A DNA stretch of 64,000 nucleotides from Neoroseomonas terrae (lineage in GTDB: Bacteria > Pseudomonadota > Alphaproteobacteria > Acetobacterales > Acetobacteraceae): positions 116,610-180,609 of the forward strand of contig NZ_JAAEDI010000013.1 of assembly GCF_018129025.1 (NCBI RefSeq). Reading direction: 5' to 3'. Under the pieces are notes generated by a model. It searched no databases and was not told the DNA's origin. It was given only the letters and a program-made list of their open reading frames with translations. Of this stretch, positions 26,558 to 35,259 are shown piece by piece (within the stretch, counting starts at the first letter, position 1; every line of letters starts with the position of its first letter). The position numbers and the translations under genes are program-made.

Positions 26558-27066
26558 TGCCGATCCGCCCCGCCACCGAGGCCGACCTGCCGGAGATCAC
26601 CGCGATCTTCGCCGAGGTCGTCGCGACCTCGACCGCCATCTATGTGGACGAGCCCTTCACCGCCGAGGACCGGGCCGCCTGGTTCGCCGCGCGCCGCGCC
26701 GCCGGCTATCCGGTGCTGGTCGCGGATGACGGGAACGGCGTGCTCGGCCTCGCCTCCTTCGGCGATTTCCGCGCCTTCCCCGGTTACCGCCACACGGTCG
26801 AGCATTCCGTCCACATCCGGGCGGACCAACGCGGCCGCGGCCTCGGTCCCACGCTGGTCTCGGCGCTGTTCGACCCGGCGCGCGCGCTCGGCAAGCATGT
26901 GATGATCGCCGCCGTCGATGCCGCCAATGCCGGATCGATCCGCATGCATGAACGGCTCGGTTTCCAGCGTGGAGCATTGTTGCGCGAGGTGGGTTGGAAA
27001 TTCGGCCGCTGGCTCGATGTGGAGTTCATGCAGAAGTTCCTCGACACCCCGGGAGCCCCACGATGA
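26557..27066 (+). CDS. GNAT N-acetyltransferase, phosphinothricin-acetyltransferase-like
   Basis: 169 aa. Acetyl-CoA-binding motif A is [20 protein letters not shown]. The block [20 protein letters not shown] and the ending [19 protein letters not shown] closely follow the pattern of Pat/YncA-type amino-acid analogue acetyltransferases, which acetylate L-methionine sulfoximine or phosphinothricin-like compounds. Whether those are its substrates is unknown. The start overlaps the preceding stop (TGATG) and its own stop overlaps the next gene (ATGA): a tight three-gene operon. Confidence 0.88.
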   Translation: MPIRPATEADLPEITAIFAEVVATSTAIYVDEPFTAEDRAAWFAARRAAGYPVLVADDGNGVLGLASFGDFRAFPGYRHTVEHSVHIRADQRGRGLGPTLVSALFDPARALGKHVMIAAVDAANAGSIRMHERLGFQRGALLREVGWKFGRWLDVEFMQKFLDTPGAPR

Positions 27067-27491
27067 CCGCCGACGAAATCCGCACCCTGCTGTTGAACAC
27101 GCGCCGCATCGCCGTCGTCGGCGCCTCCGACCGCCCCGACCGGCCCAGCAACGAGGTCTTCGGCTTCCTCCAGGCGCGCGGTTACGACGTCGTGCCGGTG
27201 AACCCGACGCGGGTCGGTAAGACCGTGCACGGCGTCCCGGTCCTCGGCTCGCTCGCCGAGGCCGCGCCGCTCGACATGGTCGATATCTTCCGCCGCTCCG
27301 CCGATGCCGGCGCCGTGGTGGATGAGGCGATCGCCCTCGGTGCGAAGACGGTCTGGATGCAGCTTGGCGTGATCGACGAGGCCGCCGCCGGGCGCGCCCG
27401 CGCCGCCGGCCTGAACGTCGTGATGGACCACTGCCCGGTGATCGAATGGCGCCGGCTCGGCCTGCCGCCCCGGATTCCCGCGCCGGCCTGA
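27063..27491 (+). CDS. CoA-binding (YccU-like) protein
   Basis: 142 aa single Rossmann CoA_binding domain. [20 protein letters not shown] is the nucleotide loop, [10 protein letters not shown] follows, and [20 protein letters not shown] and [12 protein letters not shown] close it. The HCPVIEW ending is typical of YccU homologues. Binds CoA or a related cofactor; precise role unknown. Third gene of the racemase-like/GNAT/CoA-binding operon, overlapping the GNAT gene by 4 nt. Confidence 0.88.
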   Translation: MTADEIRTLLLNTRRIAVVGASDRPDRPSNEVFGFLQARGYDVVPVNPTRVGKTVHGVPVLGSLAEAAPLDMVDIFRRSADAGAVVDEAIALGAKTVWMQLGVIDEAAAGRARAAGLNVVMDHCPVIEWRRLGLPPRIPAPA

Positions 27492-27594
27492 AACGACGCG
27501 GACCCGTCACCTCCCTGCGATTGAGTATCCCGCCAGCAGCGCGTACGGCACGCCATAAGGACGCGCCGACCGGCGCTGCAACCCAGGATCAATC

Positions 27595-28251
27595 ATGTCA
27601 CAAGCTTTCGGCCGTGCTTTTTTCGGCATCGGCAATCCGTCTTTCTTCAACCTGCTCCGCCCGATGCACGGCGGCGGCTTCAGCCAGAAGTTCGGCACGG
27701 CTCTGACCGTCGGCGGCTTCGGCGTCGCCGGCTACAACATCTTCAGCAAGGCGCAGGATTACCGCGCCGGCCGCATCTCGGGGGAGGAAGCCGTCAGCGC
27801 GAGCGGTGCGCAGTTCATCGGCTGCCTCGCCGGCGGCGGGTCGCTCAAGGCCGTCATGTACAGCGGCATCACCAGCTACCTCGTAATGTTCTCCCTGGTG
27901 TCGCGGGTCGATCACTGGCGCTCCCGCAACGCGGAGGAGAGCTTCGTCCCCGAGGACCTGGTGAAGGCCCCCGACTATTTCGACCTGTTCTCCCCGGGCG
28001 CCGTCGCCGCGGTCGACGGCGTCTCCAGCCTCACGGGCGGGAAGGGCGGCATGATCGCGAAGACACTGGCGCTCAGCTACAACATGCTCAACGTCGACCT
28101 GTCGCACATCCGCCGCCGCGTCGCGGAGGAAGGCGGCACGATGGAGGTCGAGCAGCGCATCGAACCGGAAGCCCTCCCGCTCGTCTTCGGCCAGTACGGC
28201 GACCAGGCGCTTTCGGATGTCGAGAAGGTGCTGCTGCTGTCCGCCATCTGA
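27595..28251 (+). CDS. uncharacterised protein with glycine-rich hydrophobic stretches
   Basis: 218 aa. The N-terminus FFNLLRPMHGGGFSQKFGTA and the following GGFGVAGYNIFSKAQDYRAG, plus AQFIGCLAGGGSLKAVMYSGIT, could make short membrane-associated segments. The C-terminus is amphipathic and acidic. I do not recognise a family. It begins 104 nt after the CoA-binding gene, on the same strand as the DUF2076 gene that follows, but the 146-nt gap to that gene suggests separate expression. Confidence 0.55.
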   Translation: MSQAFGRAFFGIGNPSFFNLLRPMHGGGFSQKFGTALTVGGFGVAGYNIFSKAQDYRAGRISGEEAVSASGAQFIGCLAGGGSLKAVMYSGITSYLVMFSLVSRVDHWRSRNAEESFVPEDLVKAPDYFDLFSPGAVAAVDGVSSLTGGKGGMIAKTLALSYNMLNVDLSHIRRRVAEEGGTMEVEQRIEPEALPLVFGQYGDQALSDVEKVLLLSAI

Positions 28252-28397
28252 TCGCGCGGCCAGGCGCGGGCGACGCTCGATGAAGATGACGTGGCGATAT
28301 TGAATTCACGCTTCCTGCGGACCACTTCCGGCGCGGCCGGGAAGAGCAAGTCGATGGCAGGCAAGCCACCGGCCATGTCGGGAAGGGACAAGTTGAG

Positions 28398-29189
28398 ATG
28401 ACTGAAGAGGAACGGCGCATCATCGCCGGTTTCGTGGAACGGATCAGCGGCAACGCTGCCGTTGCGCAGGCACCGAGCGGTCCCTGGGGCGCCGCCCCCG
28501 CGCCGCAGCGCCCCAACCTGCCGCCGGTGGACCCCGAGGCCGACGCCTTCATCGCGGACCTCTTCAACCGCTACCCCGAGGCGCGCTACCGCCTGACGCA
28601 GTCGGCCTTCGTGCAGGAAGCCGCGCTGGTCGAGGCGAACAACCGCATCCAGCGCCTGGAATGGGAAGTCGAGAACGCCCGCCGCCAGGGCCAGGCCAAG
28701 GCGGCGCAGGCCGGCGGCGGCGGCATGCTCGGCGGGCTGTTCGGCGGCCGCCAGCAGGCCAACATGCCGCCCCCGATGCCCCCGCCCCCGCAGCCGCAAT
28801 ACCCCGCGGGCTACAACCCGCAGGCGCTGCAGCAGCAGCAGGGCCGCGGCGGCATGGGCTTCCTCGGCACGGCGGCCTCGGCCGCGGCCGGCGTGGCCGG
28901 CGGCATGCTGCTCGGCAACATGCTGATGAACGCCTTCGGCGGCGGGGGTGCCGCGCAGGCGGCGCAGACCACGGCCGCCGACGCTCTCACCGGCGGCACG
29001 GACGCCACCCCGGCCTCCTCGCCCTGGACCGACCCGACCGGCAGCGGCGACGACAAGGCAGCCGCCGATGGCGGCTGGGGCCAGGATGCGACCCCCGCCG
29101 CCGACAATGGCTGGCAGGACCAGGGCCAGGATGCCTGGGGCAGCAGCCAGGACGACGGCGGCGGCTGGGGCAGCGACGAGGAAATCTGA
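28398..29189 (+). CDS. DUF2076 domain protein
   Basis: 263 aa. The N-terminal 85 residues are the DUF2076 helical domain: MTEEERRIIAGFVERISG, then VDPEADAFIADLFNRYPEAR and VEANNRIQRLEWEVE, a coiled-coil-like helix. A Gly/Pro/Gln-rich linker follows, then a Gly-rich hydrophobic segment (GFLGTAASAAAGVAGGMLLG, ~155-174). The tail is acidic and Trp/Gly/Asp-rich. Family proteins are described as periplasmic or membrane-linked with no proven function. A strong intrinsic terminator lies 66 nt after the stop. Confidence 0.8.
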   Translation: MTEEERRIIAGFVERISGNAAVAQAPSGPWGAAPAPQRPNLPPVDPEADAFIADLFNRYPEARYRLTQSAFVQEAALVEANNRIQRLEWEVENARRQGQAKAAQAGGGGMLGGLFGGRQQANMPPPMPPPPQPQYPAGYNPQALQQQQGRGGMGFLGTAASAAAGVAGGMLLGNMLMNAFGGGGAAQAAQTTAADALTGGTDATPASSPWTDPTGSGDDKAAADGGWGQDATPAADNGWQDQGQDAWGSSQDDGGGWGSDEEI

Positions 29190-29254
29190 CCCGTCCCGCC
29201 GGCGATCCGCACCGGGTCGCCGGCCAGGGTGGCCAGGTCAACCCCGCCACGACA

Positions 29255-29284
29255 GGCCGGACCCCCACGCGGGTCCGGCCTTTT
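29255..29284 (+). terminator. strong rho-independent terminator after the DUF2076 gene
   Basis: GGCCGGACCC-CCACGC-GGGTCCGGCC then TTTT: a perfect 10-bp stem, 6-nt loop and T-run. The clearest intrinsic terminator in the window. Confidence 0.9.
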
Positions 29285-29336
29285 CATTGGCATCCCTCAT
29301 TGACGCCGCGTCGCGCATGATGGTTCCTCATCGCCC

Positions 29337-30194
29337 ATGCGCGTGCCCGATCTCGATCTCGACCTGTTGCGCGGTTTCGTAACCGTCGCCGAGCGCGGCG
29401 GCTTCACCGCCGCCGGCAGCGCGCTCGGCCTGACGCAATCGGCCATCAGCCTGAAGGTGAAGCGGCTCGAGGACATCCTCGGCAAGCGCGTGCTCGACCG
29501 CGGCGGCCGCGGCGTGGCCCTCACCCGCGACGGTGAGACCCTCCTCGCCTATGCCCGCCGCATCCTGGCCCTGAACGACGAGGCGGTGCGGCGGATGGTC
29601 GCCCCGCCGGTCGAAGGCCGCCTCCGCCTCGGCGTCGCCGACCATTTCATCCCGCGCAACCTCGCCCCCGTCCTCGCCCGCTTCGCCCAGACCTATCCCG
29701 AGGTACGCCTGGAAGTCGAAGTCGGCCGCAGCCACGACCTTCGCGCCGCCATGGCCGACGGGGCGCTCGACCTCGTCCTCGGCAAGCGCCGCGACGGCGA
29801 GACCGAAGGCCGCCCGATCTTCACCGAGACCATCGTCTGGGTCGCCGCCCCCGGCTGGGAACCGCCCGCCGACCGACCGCTGCCGATCGCCATGCTCCCG
29901 CAGGGCTGCATGTTCCGCGACCGGGCGCTCGCCGCCCTCGCCCGCGCGGGAATGGCCTTCGAGGTGGTCTTCACCTCGGCCTCCCTCCCCGGCGTGGCCG
30001 CCGCGGCCCAGGCGGGCTTTGCGACGACCGTGCTCGGCCGCGCCGGCCTGCCGCCGGGCCTCGTGGAACTGCCCGCCCTGCCCGGCTGCGGCACCGCCGA
30101 GATGTGCCTGTTCGGGGACGCCGAAGGCCGCTCTGCCCTCGTCGAGCCGCTGGTCGGCATCATCCGCGCCAGCCTTGACGCGACCGCCAACTGA
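29337..30194 (+). CDS. LysR-type transcriptional regulator
   Basis: 285 aa. The winged helix-turn-helix occupies residues ~5-65: LDLLRGFVTVAERGGFTAAG, SALGLTQSAISLKVKRLEDI and GRGVALTRDGETLL. The C-terminal periplasmic-binding-like effector domain starts at GRLRLGVADHFIPRNLAPVL. It acts as a DNA-binding activator or repressor responding to a small molecule that cannot be named. No divergently transcribed target is adjacent, since the upstream gene is on the same strand and separated by a terminator. Confidence 0.92.
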   Translation: MRVPDLDLDLLRGFVTVAERGGFTAAGSALGLTQSAISLKVKRLEDILGKRVLDRGGRGVALTRDGETLLAYARRILALNDEAVRRMVAPPVEGRLRLGVADHFIPRNLAPVLARFAQTYPEVRLEVEVGRSHDLRAAMADGALDLVLGKRRDGETEGRPIFTETIVWVAAPGWEPPADRPLPIAMLPQGCMFRDRALAALARAGMAFEVVFTSASLPGVAAAAQAGFATTVLGRAGLPPGLVELPALPGCGTAEMCLFGDAEGRSALVEPLVGIIRASLDATAN

Positions 30195-30228
30195 CGCACG
30201 ATCCGCCTCCGTTCCGGAGGACCCGCGC

Positions 30229-30852
30229 GTGCCAGGCTTCGCCACCAACATCGTCCTGCTCAGCGAGTACGAATACGGCTACTCGCCGACGCGGATCGGA
30301 TTCCCCAGCATCAGCGCCTGCCGCGCCATTCTCTACCAGACCACTACCGGCCTGTTCGGCTTCCACCAGGCGACCGGCTACGGCCCGACCAAGATCGACC
30401 GCGACGCCGACAAGTTCGCCCGCTTCGTCACCGGCCACCGCGGCGGCGCCGGCACCGGGCTGAACCTCTATGTCGGTGCCAAGATCGGCGCCGGCTCGAC
30501 CTACTCGCAGGGCCTGCCCGGCCTGCAGGAAATGGTCGCCGAGATCGGCGCCATCGCCCGCGCGCTCCGCTTCGACGGCCCGGCGCGCCTCTACGACCTG
30601 TCCTACAACACGCCCGGCGCGCAGGGCGTCTACATCGAGTTCGACGCGCGCACCGACAGTTGCGACGTGCTCATCAACAACTGGGTCGACCACCACGACG
30701 ACACCCACAAGGGCGCGCCGCACGGCAACCCCGGCGACCACCTGTACTGCCACGCCAGCAAGACGGACTTCACCACGCCAGCGCGCGTGTTCCTCCAGGC
30801 CGACACCACCGGGCAGCACCAGGTGGAACCGATCCCGATTCCGCTCGCCTGA
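30229..30852 (+). CDS. uncharacterised protein (GTG start)
   Basis: 207 aa, soluble, Gly/Tyr/Asp-rich with many His and Asn (SYNTPGAQGVYIEFDARTDS, NNWVDHHDDTHKGAPHGNPG). The His/Asp-rich stretch could bind metal but no known motif is recognised. The GTG at 30229 follows a CCGGAGG site at 30214-30220; reading further upstream would run into the LysR gene in another frame. It probably shares transcription with the LysR gene 34 nt before it. It ends at a bidirectional hairpin. Confidence 0.6.
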   Translation: MPGFATNIVLLSEYEYGYSPTRIGFPSISACRAILYQTTTGLFGFHQATGYGPTKIDRDADKFARFVTGHRGGAGTGLNLYVGAKIGAGSTYSQGLPGLQEMVAEIGAIARALRFDGPARLYDLSYNTPGAQGVYIEFDARTDSCDVLINNWVDHHDDTHKGAPHGNPGDHLYCHASKTDFTTPARVFLQADTTGQHQVEPIPIPLA

Positions 30853-30859
30853 CGGCGCC

Positions 30860-30882
30860 GGAGAGGGGCCGCGCCCCTCTCC
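30860..30882. terminator. bidirectional hairpin between convergent genes
   Basis: GGAGAGGGGC-CGC-GCCCCTCTCC, a perfect 10-bp stem with 3-nt loop, centred in the 37-nt gap between the uncharacterised gene (+) and a Bug receptor (-). No T-run on either side. Confidence 0.6.
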
Positions 30883-30889
30883 CGTCACC

Positions 30890-31855
30890 TCACCGCTGCG
30901 CCCAGGGCGTCCGCTGCCACAGCGTCTGATAGCCTTCCTGCAGCCCACGCAGCCGGGTGAACCACGCCTCGCCATCCTCGAAGCTCGGCTCGGTGAAGCG
31001 CGTCTGCAGCACCCGCACGAATTCCGGGTCCTTCACCACATCCGCCATCGCCTCGCGCAGCTTCGCCAGCACCGCCGGCGGTGTCGCCGCCGGCGCCACC
31101 ACGCCGCGCTCGGACCCCATCACGACATCGATGCCAAGTTCCTTCAGCGTCGGCACCTCCGGCCTGAATCGGCTGCGCGTCGCCCCAGCCATCGCCACTG
31201 TCCGCAGCTTGTCCGGCTGCGCCGTGACGGGCCCGAGGTTCAGCCCCAGCACATCCACCTGCTTGCCGAGGATGGCGGTGATGAGCTGCGGGTCGCCCTG
31301 GAACACCACATGGGTGAAGCTCGTGCCCGTCTGCTGCTGCATCAGCACCAGCATCAGGTGATCATCCGTGCCGATGCCGGTGGACGCGAAGGTCAGCCGG
31401 TCCGGCTGCGCTTTCGCCGCGGTCAGGATGTCCTGGATCGACCGGTACGGGCTGTCCTCATGCACGGTGATCGCGTTCGGGTCGGTCACGACATTCGCGA
31501 CGCCCGCGAAATCCTCGAGCTTGAACTGCGCCCGCCGCTCGATCGGAATCGTCAGCAAGCCCGGCATGTTCGTCGTGCCGAGCATGTGCCCATCCGGCCG
31601 CGACCGCGCGACGGAAGCGAGCGCGACCTCGCCGCCCGCGCCCGGCCGGTTCACCACCACGACGGACCCGCCGATGCGCCGTTCCAGCAACATCGCGACG
31701 GCCCTCGCATCGAGGTCCGTCGCCCCGCCCGCCGTGAACCCGACGACGAGTTCCACGGGCCGGTCCGGATATCTGTTCGTCTGCGCCAGCGCGGGCGCGA
31801 TGCCGGGCGCTGCAAGTCCGGCGGCGATCAGGCCGCGGCGGCTGATGGTGGTCAT
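30890..31855 (-). CDS. Bug/TctC-family receptor
   Basis: 321 aa periplasmic carboxylate-binding protein. The Tat-like signal peptide is MTTISRRGLIAAGLAAPGIA with cleavage near ALAQ. Family blocks are VVGFTAGGATDLDARAVA, VVNRPGAGGEVALASVA, SRPDGHMLG and ILGKQVDVLGLNLGPV. Start at 31855 overlaps the stop of the upstream epimerase gene (ATGA), suggesting an operon in which a sugar-acid- or carboxylate-modifying enzyme and its uptake receptor are made together. No permease is adjacent. Confidence 0.88.
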   Translation of the reverse strand: MTTISRRGLIAAGLAAPGIAPALAQTNRYPDRPVELVVGFTAGGATDLDARAVAMLLERRIGGSVVVVNRPGAGGEVALASVARSRPDGHMLGTTNMPGLLTIPIERRAQFKLEDFAGVANVVTDPNAITVHEDSPYRSIQDILTAAKAQPDRLTFASTGIGTDDHLMLVLMQQQTGTSFTHVVFQGDPQLITAILGKQVDVLGLNLGPVTAQPDKLRTVAMAGATRSRFRPEVPTLKELGIDVVMGSERGVVAPAATPPAVLAKLREAMADVVKDPEFVRVLQTRFTEPSFEDGEAWFTRLRGLQEGYQTLWQRTPWAQR

Positions 31856-32865
31856 GACGTCTTCCCCTCGTTGCTGTCGATCCACGCCATCAGGCGCTGC
31901 AGCCCTTCTTCCATCTGGACTTCCGGCTTCCAGCCGATCGCCTTGAAGGCTTCCTCATGCGCGATGCGGAACGCCCCACCCGACGTCAGCCGCACCTTGC
32001 CCGGCGTGTCGCCGACGAATTCCGGCTCGACCGACGATCCGGCGAGCTTCGTGACCATTTTCACGAGTTCCAGCGTCGTCACCGGCTTGGGTCCAGAAGT
32101 ATTCACGGCGACATCCGTCGCCGCCGATTCAAACGCCATGCGGTTGGCGCGCGCGAGGTCGCCGACATAGACGAAGTGCTTCGTCTCCGACCCGTCACCA
32201 TAAACCTGCGGGCGCTCGCCCTTCTTCACCTTGTCCCAGGTCTCGATGATGTAGAGCGCGTTCGCTGCGCGGTAGTGCTGCCGCTCCCCGTACACGGTCG
32301 AATACCGCAGCACGACGTAGTCCAGCCCGAAGCGCCGCTTCGCATCGCGGCAGAGCTGCTCGCCGATGATCTTGGTCGCGCCGTACAGGATCGCGGCCGG
32401 CGGCGCGCCGACGGAGAAGAACGGCGTCTCCTCCACCAGGTCCCCCTTCACCCCGGGCCCGTAGCCGTACACGGCGTTGGACGACGCGAAGACGACCTTC
32501 TTCACCCTGTTCGCCCGCGCCGCCTCCAGCGCGTTCTGCACGCCGCGGACATTCACATCCAACCCGCCCCACGGGTCGTTGTTCATGTTCAGCGTCATGT
32601 AGGCGGCGAGCAGCAGCGCCCCGTCGCAGCCCTCCATCGCGCGCAGCAGGTCCGGCAGCCGCATCACGTCCCCGCGCACGAGGCGGAGCCGCGGATTGTC
32701 GCGGATATGCGCGATCGCCTGTTCCGACCCCATCGAGAAATTGTCGAACAGCACGACTTCCGACGCACCGGCGTCGAGCAGCTCGGCCGCGGTCGCGGAC
32801 CCCACGAGGCTGGCCCCGCCCACGATGATGAAACGATGGCCCTTGATGGGCACGGCAGCAGTCAT
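31852..32865 (-). CDS. NAD-dependent epimerase/dehydratase (extended SDR)
   Basis: 337 aa. NAD-binding loop RFIIVGGASLVGSATAAELL near residues 11-30. The catalytic triad region has VVFASSNAVYGYG and, further on, LYGATKIIGEQLCR (YxxxK). Substrate-domain landmarks are VLRYSTVYGERQHYR and HFVYVGDLARANRMA. These features fit UDP-glucose-4-epimerase/nucleoside-diphosphate-sugar epimerase relatives; the precise sugar is unknown. Coupled to a TctC receptor, which argues for a catabolic rather than a surface-polysaccharide role, but that is inference. Confidence 0.87.
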   Translation of the reverse strand: MTAAVPIKGHRFIIVGGASLVGSATAAELLDAGASEVVLFDNFSMGSEQAIAHIRDNPRLRLVRGDVMRLPDLLRAMEGCDGALLLAAYMTLNMNNDPWGGLDVNVRGVQNALEAARANRVKKVVFASSNAVYGYGPGVKGDLVEETPFFSVGAPPAAILYGATKIIGEQLCRDAKRRFGLDYVVLRYSTVYGERQHYRAANALYIIETWDKVKKGERPQVYGDGSETKHFVYVGDLARANRMAFESAATDVAVNTSGPKPVTTLELVKMVTKLAGSSVEPEFVGDTPGKVRLTSGGAFRIAHEEAFKAIGWKPEVQMEEGLQRLMAWIDSNEGKTS

Positions 32866-33069
32866 GAGCCTGGCGATCCTTCCCGATGTTCTGATGGCCG
32901 GGATGATTGCGCGGGGCCGCCCCGGTGCCTAGAGCAGATAGCGTCCGGATCGGGTCATCCGGACGCGCAGGATGCCCCGCGGAAGCGACCGCCCTGGCAC
33001 ACCCCTTCAACGCGCCGACGAACGCGGCATGCCGCGGTGTCACGCCGCACCACCGGGAAGGAAAAGCCG

Positions 33070-33459
33070 ATGAAGATCTACGTCACCAGCGTCTTCGTTG
33101 ACGACCAGGCGAAAGCCCTGGACTTCTACACACGCAGGCTCGGCTTCAGGCTGAAGAACGATATTCCCGCCGGCGACTATCGCTGGCTGACCGTCGTCTC
33201 CCCCGAAGACCCGGACGGCACCGAGCTGCTGCTCGAACCCAGCGCCCATCCGGCGGTCGGCCCCTACAAGGCGGCGCTGGTCGCAGACGGCATCCCCGCC
33301 GCGTCCTTCAGGGTCGAGGACCTCGATGCCGATCACGCAAGGCTGGTATCGGACGGCGTGCGCTTCGCCGCGCCCCCGACGGATGCCGGTCCGGTCCGCA
33401 TGGCCATCCTCGATGATACCTGCGGCAACCTGATCCAACTCATCCAGATGAAGGCCTGA
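33070..33459 (+). CDS. VOC (glyoxalase/bleomycin-resistance) family protein
   Basis: 129 aa. Typical repeated beta-alpha-beta-beta-beta modules: KIYVTSVFVDDQAKALDFYT at the start, LGFRLKNDIPAGDYRWLTVV, then VEDLDADHARLVSDGVRF and a closing DDTCGNLIQLIQ. The metal ligands cannot be assigned with certainty; the closing block has Asn where many members have a Glu. Start at 33070 with a GGAAGGA site. The family includes lyases, dioxygenases and drug-binding proteins; function here unknown. Confidence 0.88.
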   Translation: MKIYVTSVFVDDQAKALDFYTRRLGFRLKNDIPAGDYRWLTVVSPEDPDGTELLLEPSAHPAVGPYKAALVADGIPAASFRVEDLDADHARLVSDGVRFAAPPTDAGPVRMAILDDTCGNLIQLIQMKA

Positions 33460-33491
33460 CCCGCGGAGGACCGGCGTGCGGGGCGCGAAGA

Positions 33492-34067
33492 CTACCCCCC
33501 GCGCACCGCGCCGATCGCCGCGACCGCGAACGCGTTGGCATCCGCCGGCCGGGGGCGGCTGTCGGCCATCGTCACTTGGATCTTCACGAAGCGCCCCGCC
33601 GCCCCGCCGACGCAGACCTGCCGCATCACCGGGGCGCGGCCGAAGGCGCCCGTCATCACGGCGCAGCGCAACCCCGCGTCGGGCAGCGTCATCCTCTCGC
33701 GCTCCGCGAGCCGGCGCCCCGTGCGCCCCTGCGGCGCCTCCGACAATTCGGCAACGGCGGCCGTCAATTCCCGATCGATCGCCGGCGCGGCAGGATCGGC
33801 CGGCGCCCGCTCACCAGCCCCGTCGTACACGAGCACCGTGCCGACGGCGCTTCGGCTCGGCGTCGCGTAGTCCAGCGATAGCGACGGCCCCGGCCGCTCG
33901 GCCGTCTCGCCCAGCACGAAGCCGGCCAACTCCTGCGGCATCCGTTCGGCGATGGTGCGCAGGGCCGGTGCCTGCGCCTGCTCCATCATGGCGCAACCCG
34001 CCGCGGCGACCAGCACGCCGGCGGCGATGCCGCGGCAGCCTCTACGGCCGATGTCAGCCCAGTTCAT
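33492..34067 (-). CDS. putative lipoprotein, uncharacterised
   Basis: 191 aa. The N-terminus RRGCRGIAAGVLVAAAGCAM has a lipobox-like AAAGC at about residues 22-26, predicting acylation and envelope anchoring. The mature part has LAGFVLGETAERPGPSLSLD and later LRCAVMTGAFGRAPVMRQVC with two Cys. I do not recognise the family. Start at 34067 is selected because the signal peptide begins there. Single gene next to terC. Confidence 0.65.
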   Translation of the reverse strand: MNWADIGRRGCRGIAAGVLVAAAGCAMMEQAQAPALRTIAERMPQELAGFVLGETAERPGPSLSLDYATPSRSAVGTVLVYDGAGERAPADPAAPAIDRELTAAVAELSEAPQGRTGRRLAERERMTLPDAGLRCAVMTGAFGRAPVMRQVCVGGAAGRFVKIQVTMADSRPRPADANAFAVAAIGAVRGG

Positions 34068-34222
34068 GATGCCCCCTCCAGTCATGGCCGCGCCCGCCGC
34101 TGCGCCGTAGCGCAGAAAGGCAGCCGATTCCGGCCAAACCGTGACAGTTTCAGCGGCCGGATCGCTCGCCGCGATCCGACCGCTCATCCTGTCACGCCAT
34201 GGCGGGCGGCCCTGTGGGGACC

Positions 34223-34248
34223 GGGACGGCCCCCCGCGGGCCGTGCCC
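34223..34248 (-). terminator. possible terminator of terC
   Basis: GGGACGGCCC and GGGCCGTGCCC can pair with one bulged base and a 5-nt loop, 17 nt past the terC stop. No clear T-run; low confidence. Confidence 0.35.
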
Positions 34249-34264
34249 GCCCACCTTCCGGCCG

Positions 34265-35083
34265 TCAGGCCGTGTCGTTGCGCCGCGAGGCGTCGCGGAT
34301 CGCGCCCGCCACCAGCGTGATGATCGTCGTGTAGACGACCATCTGCATCACCGTGGCACCCACCCAGAACCACACCGAGAAGGCCCCGGCCACCGCCGGC
34401 GCCAGGAAGCCGAGCGGCAGGAACAGGTAGGCATAGGCCTCCGGCACCTCGGTCGCGATCTCATGCGTGCCCTGGTAGATCATGTCGCCGGCCACGTAGA
34501 GGATGACGAGCAGGCCGACCCAGGCGATCCAGCGGTGCTTGTGCAGCAGGTTCGCGATCAGCGTCGCCGCCACGCCCATCAGCACGACCGAGAAGGCGAG
34601 GCCGATGATCAGGATGTAGGGGTGATCCTTCGCCGCGCCGGCCACCGCCAGCACGTTGTCGAGGCTCATCGACACGTCGGCGACCAGGATCTGGATGATC
34701 GCCTGTCGTAGCGTTTTCTTCGGTGCGCCAGGGGTCGCCCCGCCCTCGATCGCGCTAACGCCCTCATGCTGCTCGGTGGTGTCGTCATGCCCACCATGGC
34801 CGTCCCGCAACTCGCGGTACATCTTCCAGCAGACCCACAGCAGCAGCACGCCACCGGCGAAGACGATGCCGACGATGGACAGCAGCTGAACCGTGATGGA
34901 CGCGAAGCCGATACGCATCAGCGTCGCGGCGATGATGCCCCAGAAGATCGCCTTCCTGCGCTGTTCGGGCGGCAGGCCCGCCGCGGCCATGCCGACGACG
35001 ATGGCGTTGTCGCCCGCAAGGACGATATCGATGAACAACACCATGGCGAGTGGCTGAAGCCACTCGGGCAGCATTTCCAACAT
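34265..35083 (-). CDS. TerC-family integral membrane protein
   Basis: 272 aa with seven or more hydrophobic helices. TerC motifs are visible: VLFIDIVLAGDNAIVVGMAA (residues ~15-34) and VADVSMSLDNVLAVAGAA in the second half, each with acidic residues inside a helix, as in the metal-transport-related TerC/YjbE group. A hydrophilic loop with several His (HGGHDDTTEQHE) lies between. Members are linked to manganese export or metal loading of exported proteins. No yybP-ykoY riboswitch was recognised upstream. Divergent from purB. Confidence 0.88.
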   Translation of the reverse strand: MLEMLPEWLQPLAMVLFIDIVLAGDNAIVVGMAAAGLPPEQRRKAIFWGIIAATLMRIGFASITVQLLSIVGIVFAGGVLLLWVCWKMYRELRDGHGGHDDTTEQHEGVSAIEGGATPGAPKKTLRQAIIQILVADVSMSLDNVLAVAGAAKDHPYILIIGLAFSVVLMGVAATLIANLLHKHRWIAWVGLLVILYVAGDMIYQGTHEIATEVPEAYAYLFLPLGFLAPAVAGAFSVWFWVGATVMQMVVYTTIITLVAGAIRDASRRNDTA

Positions 35084-35259
35084 CGTACGATGGCCCCAGA
35101 GATGTGTTGAGAAGGACGTTGCCTGAATGTAACCCGGACGCAGATACCGGGGCGCCCTTCCGGCCGCAACCCCGAATGGCGGTCCTGCGGCGCGCGCGCT
35201 TGCGCCCCGGCGCCCCTCGCGCCAAACCCCGCCTCGATCACGTTCCCGGAGCCCGCCCC

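Noticed and set aside
35084..35259. Possible manganese (yybP-ykoY) riboswitch upstream of terC
   Set aside because: No match to the conserved GGGGAGUAG-type core was found on the minus strand.
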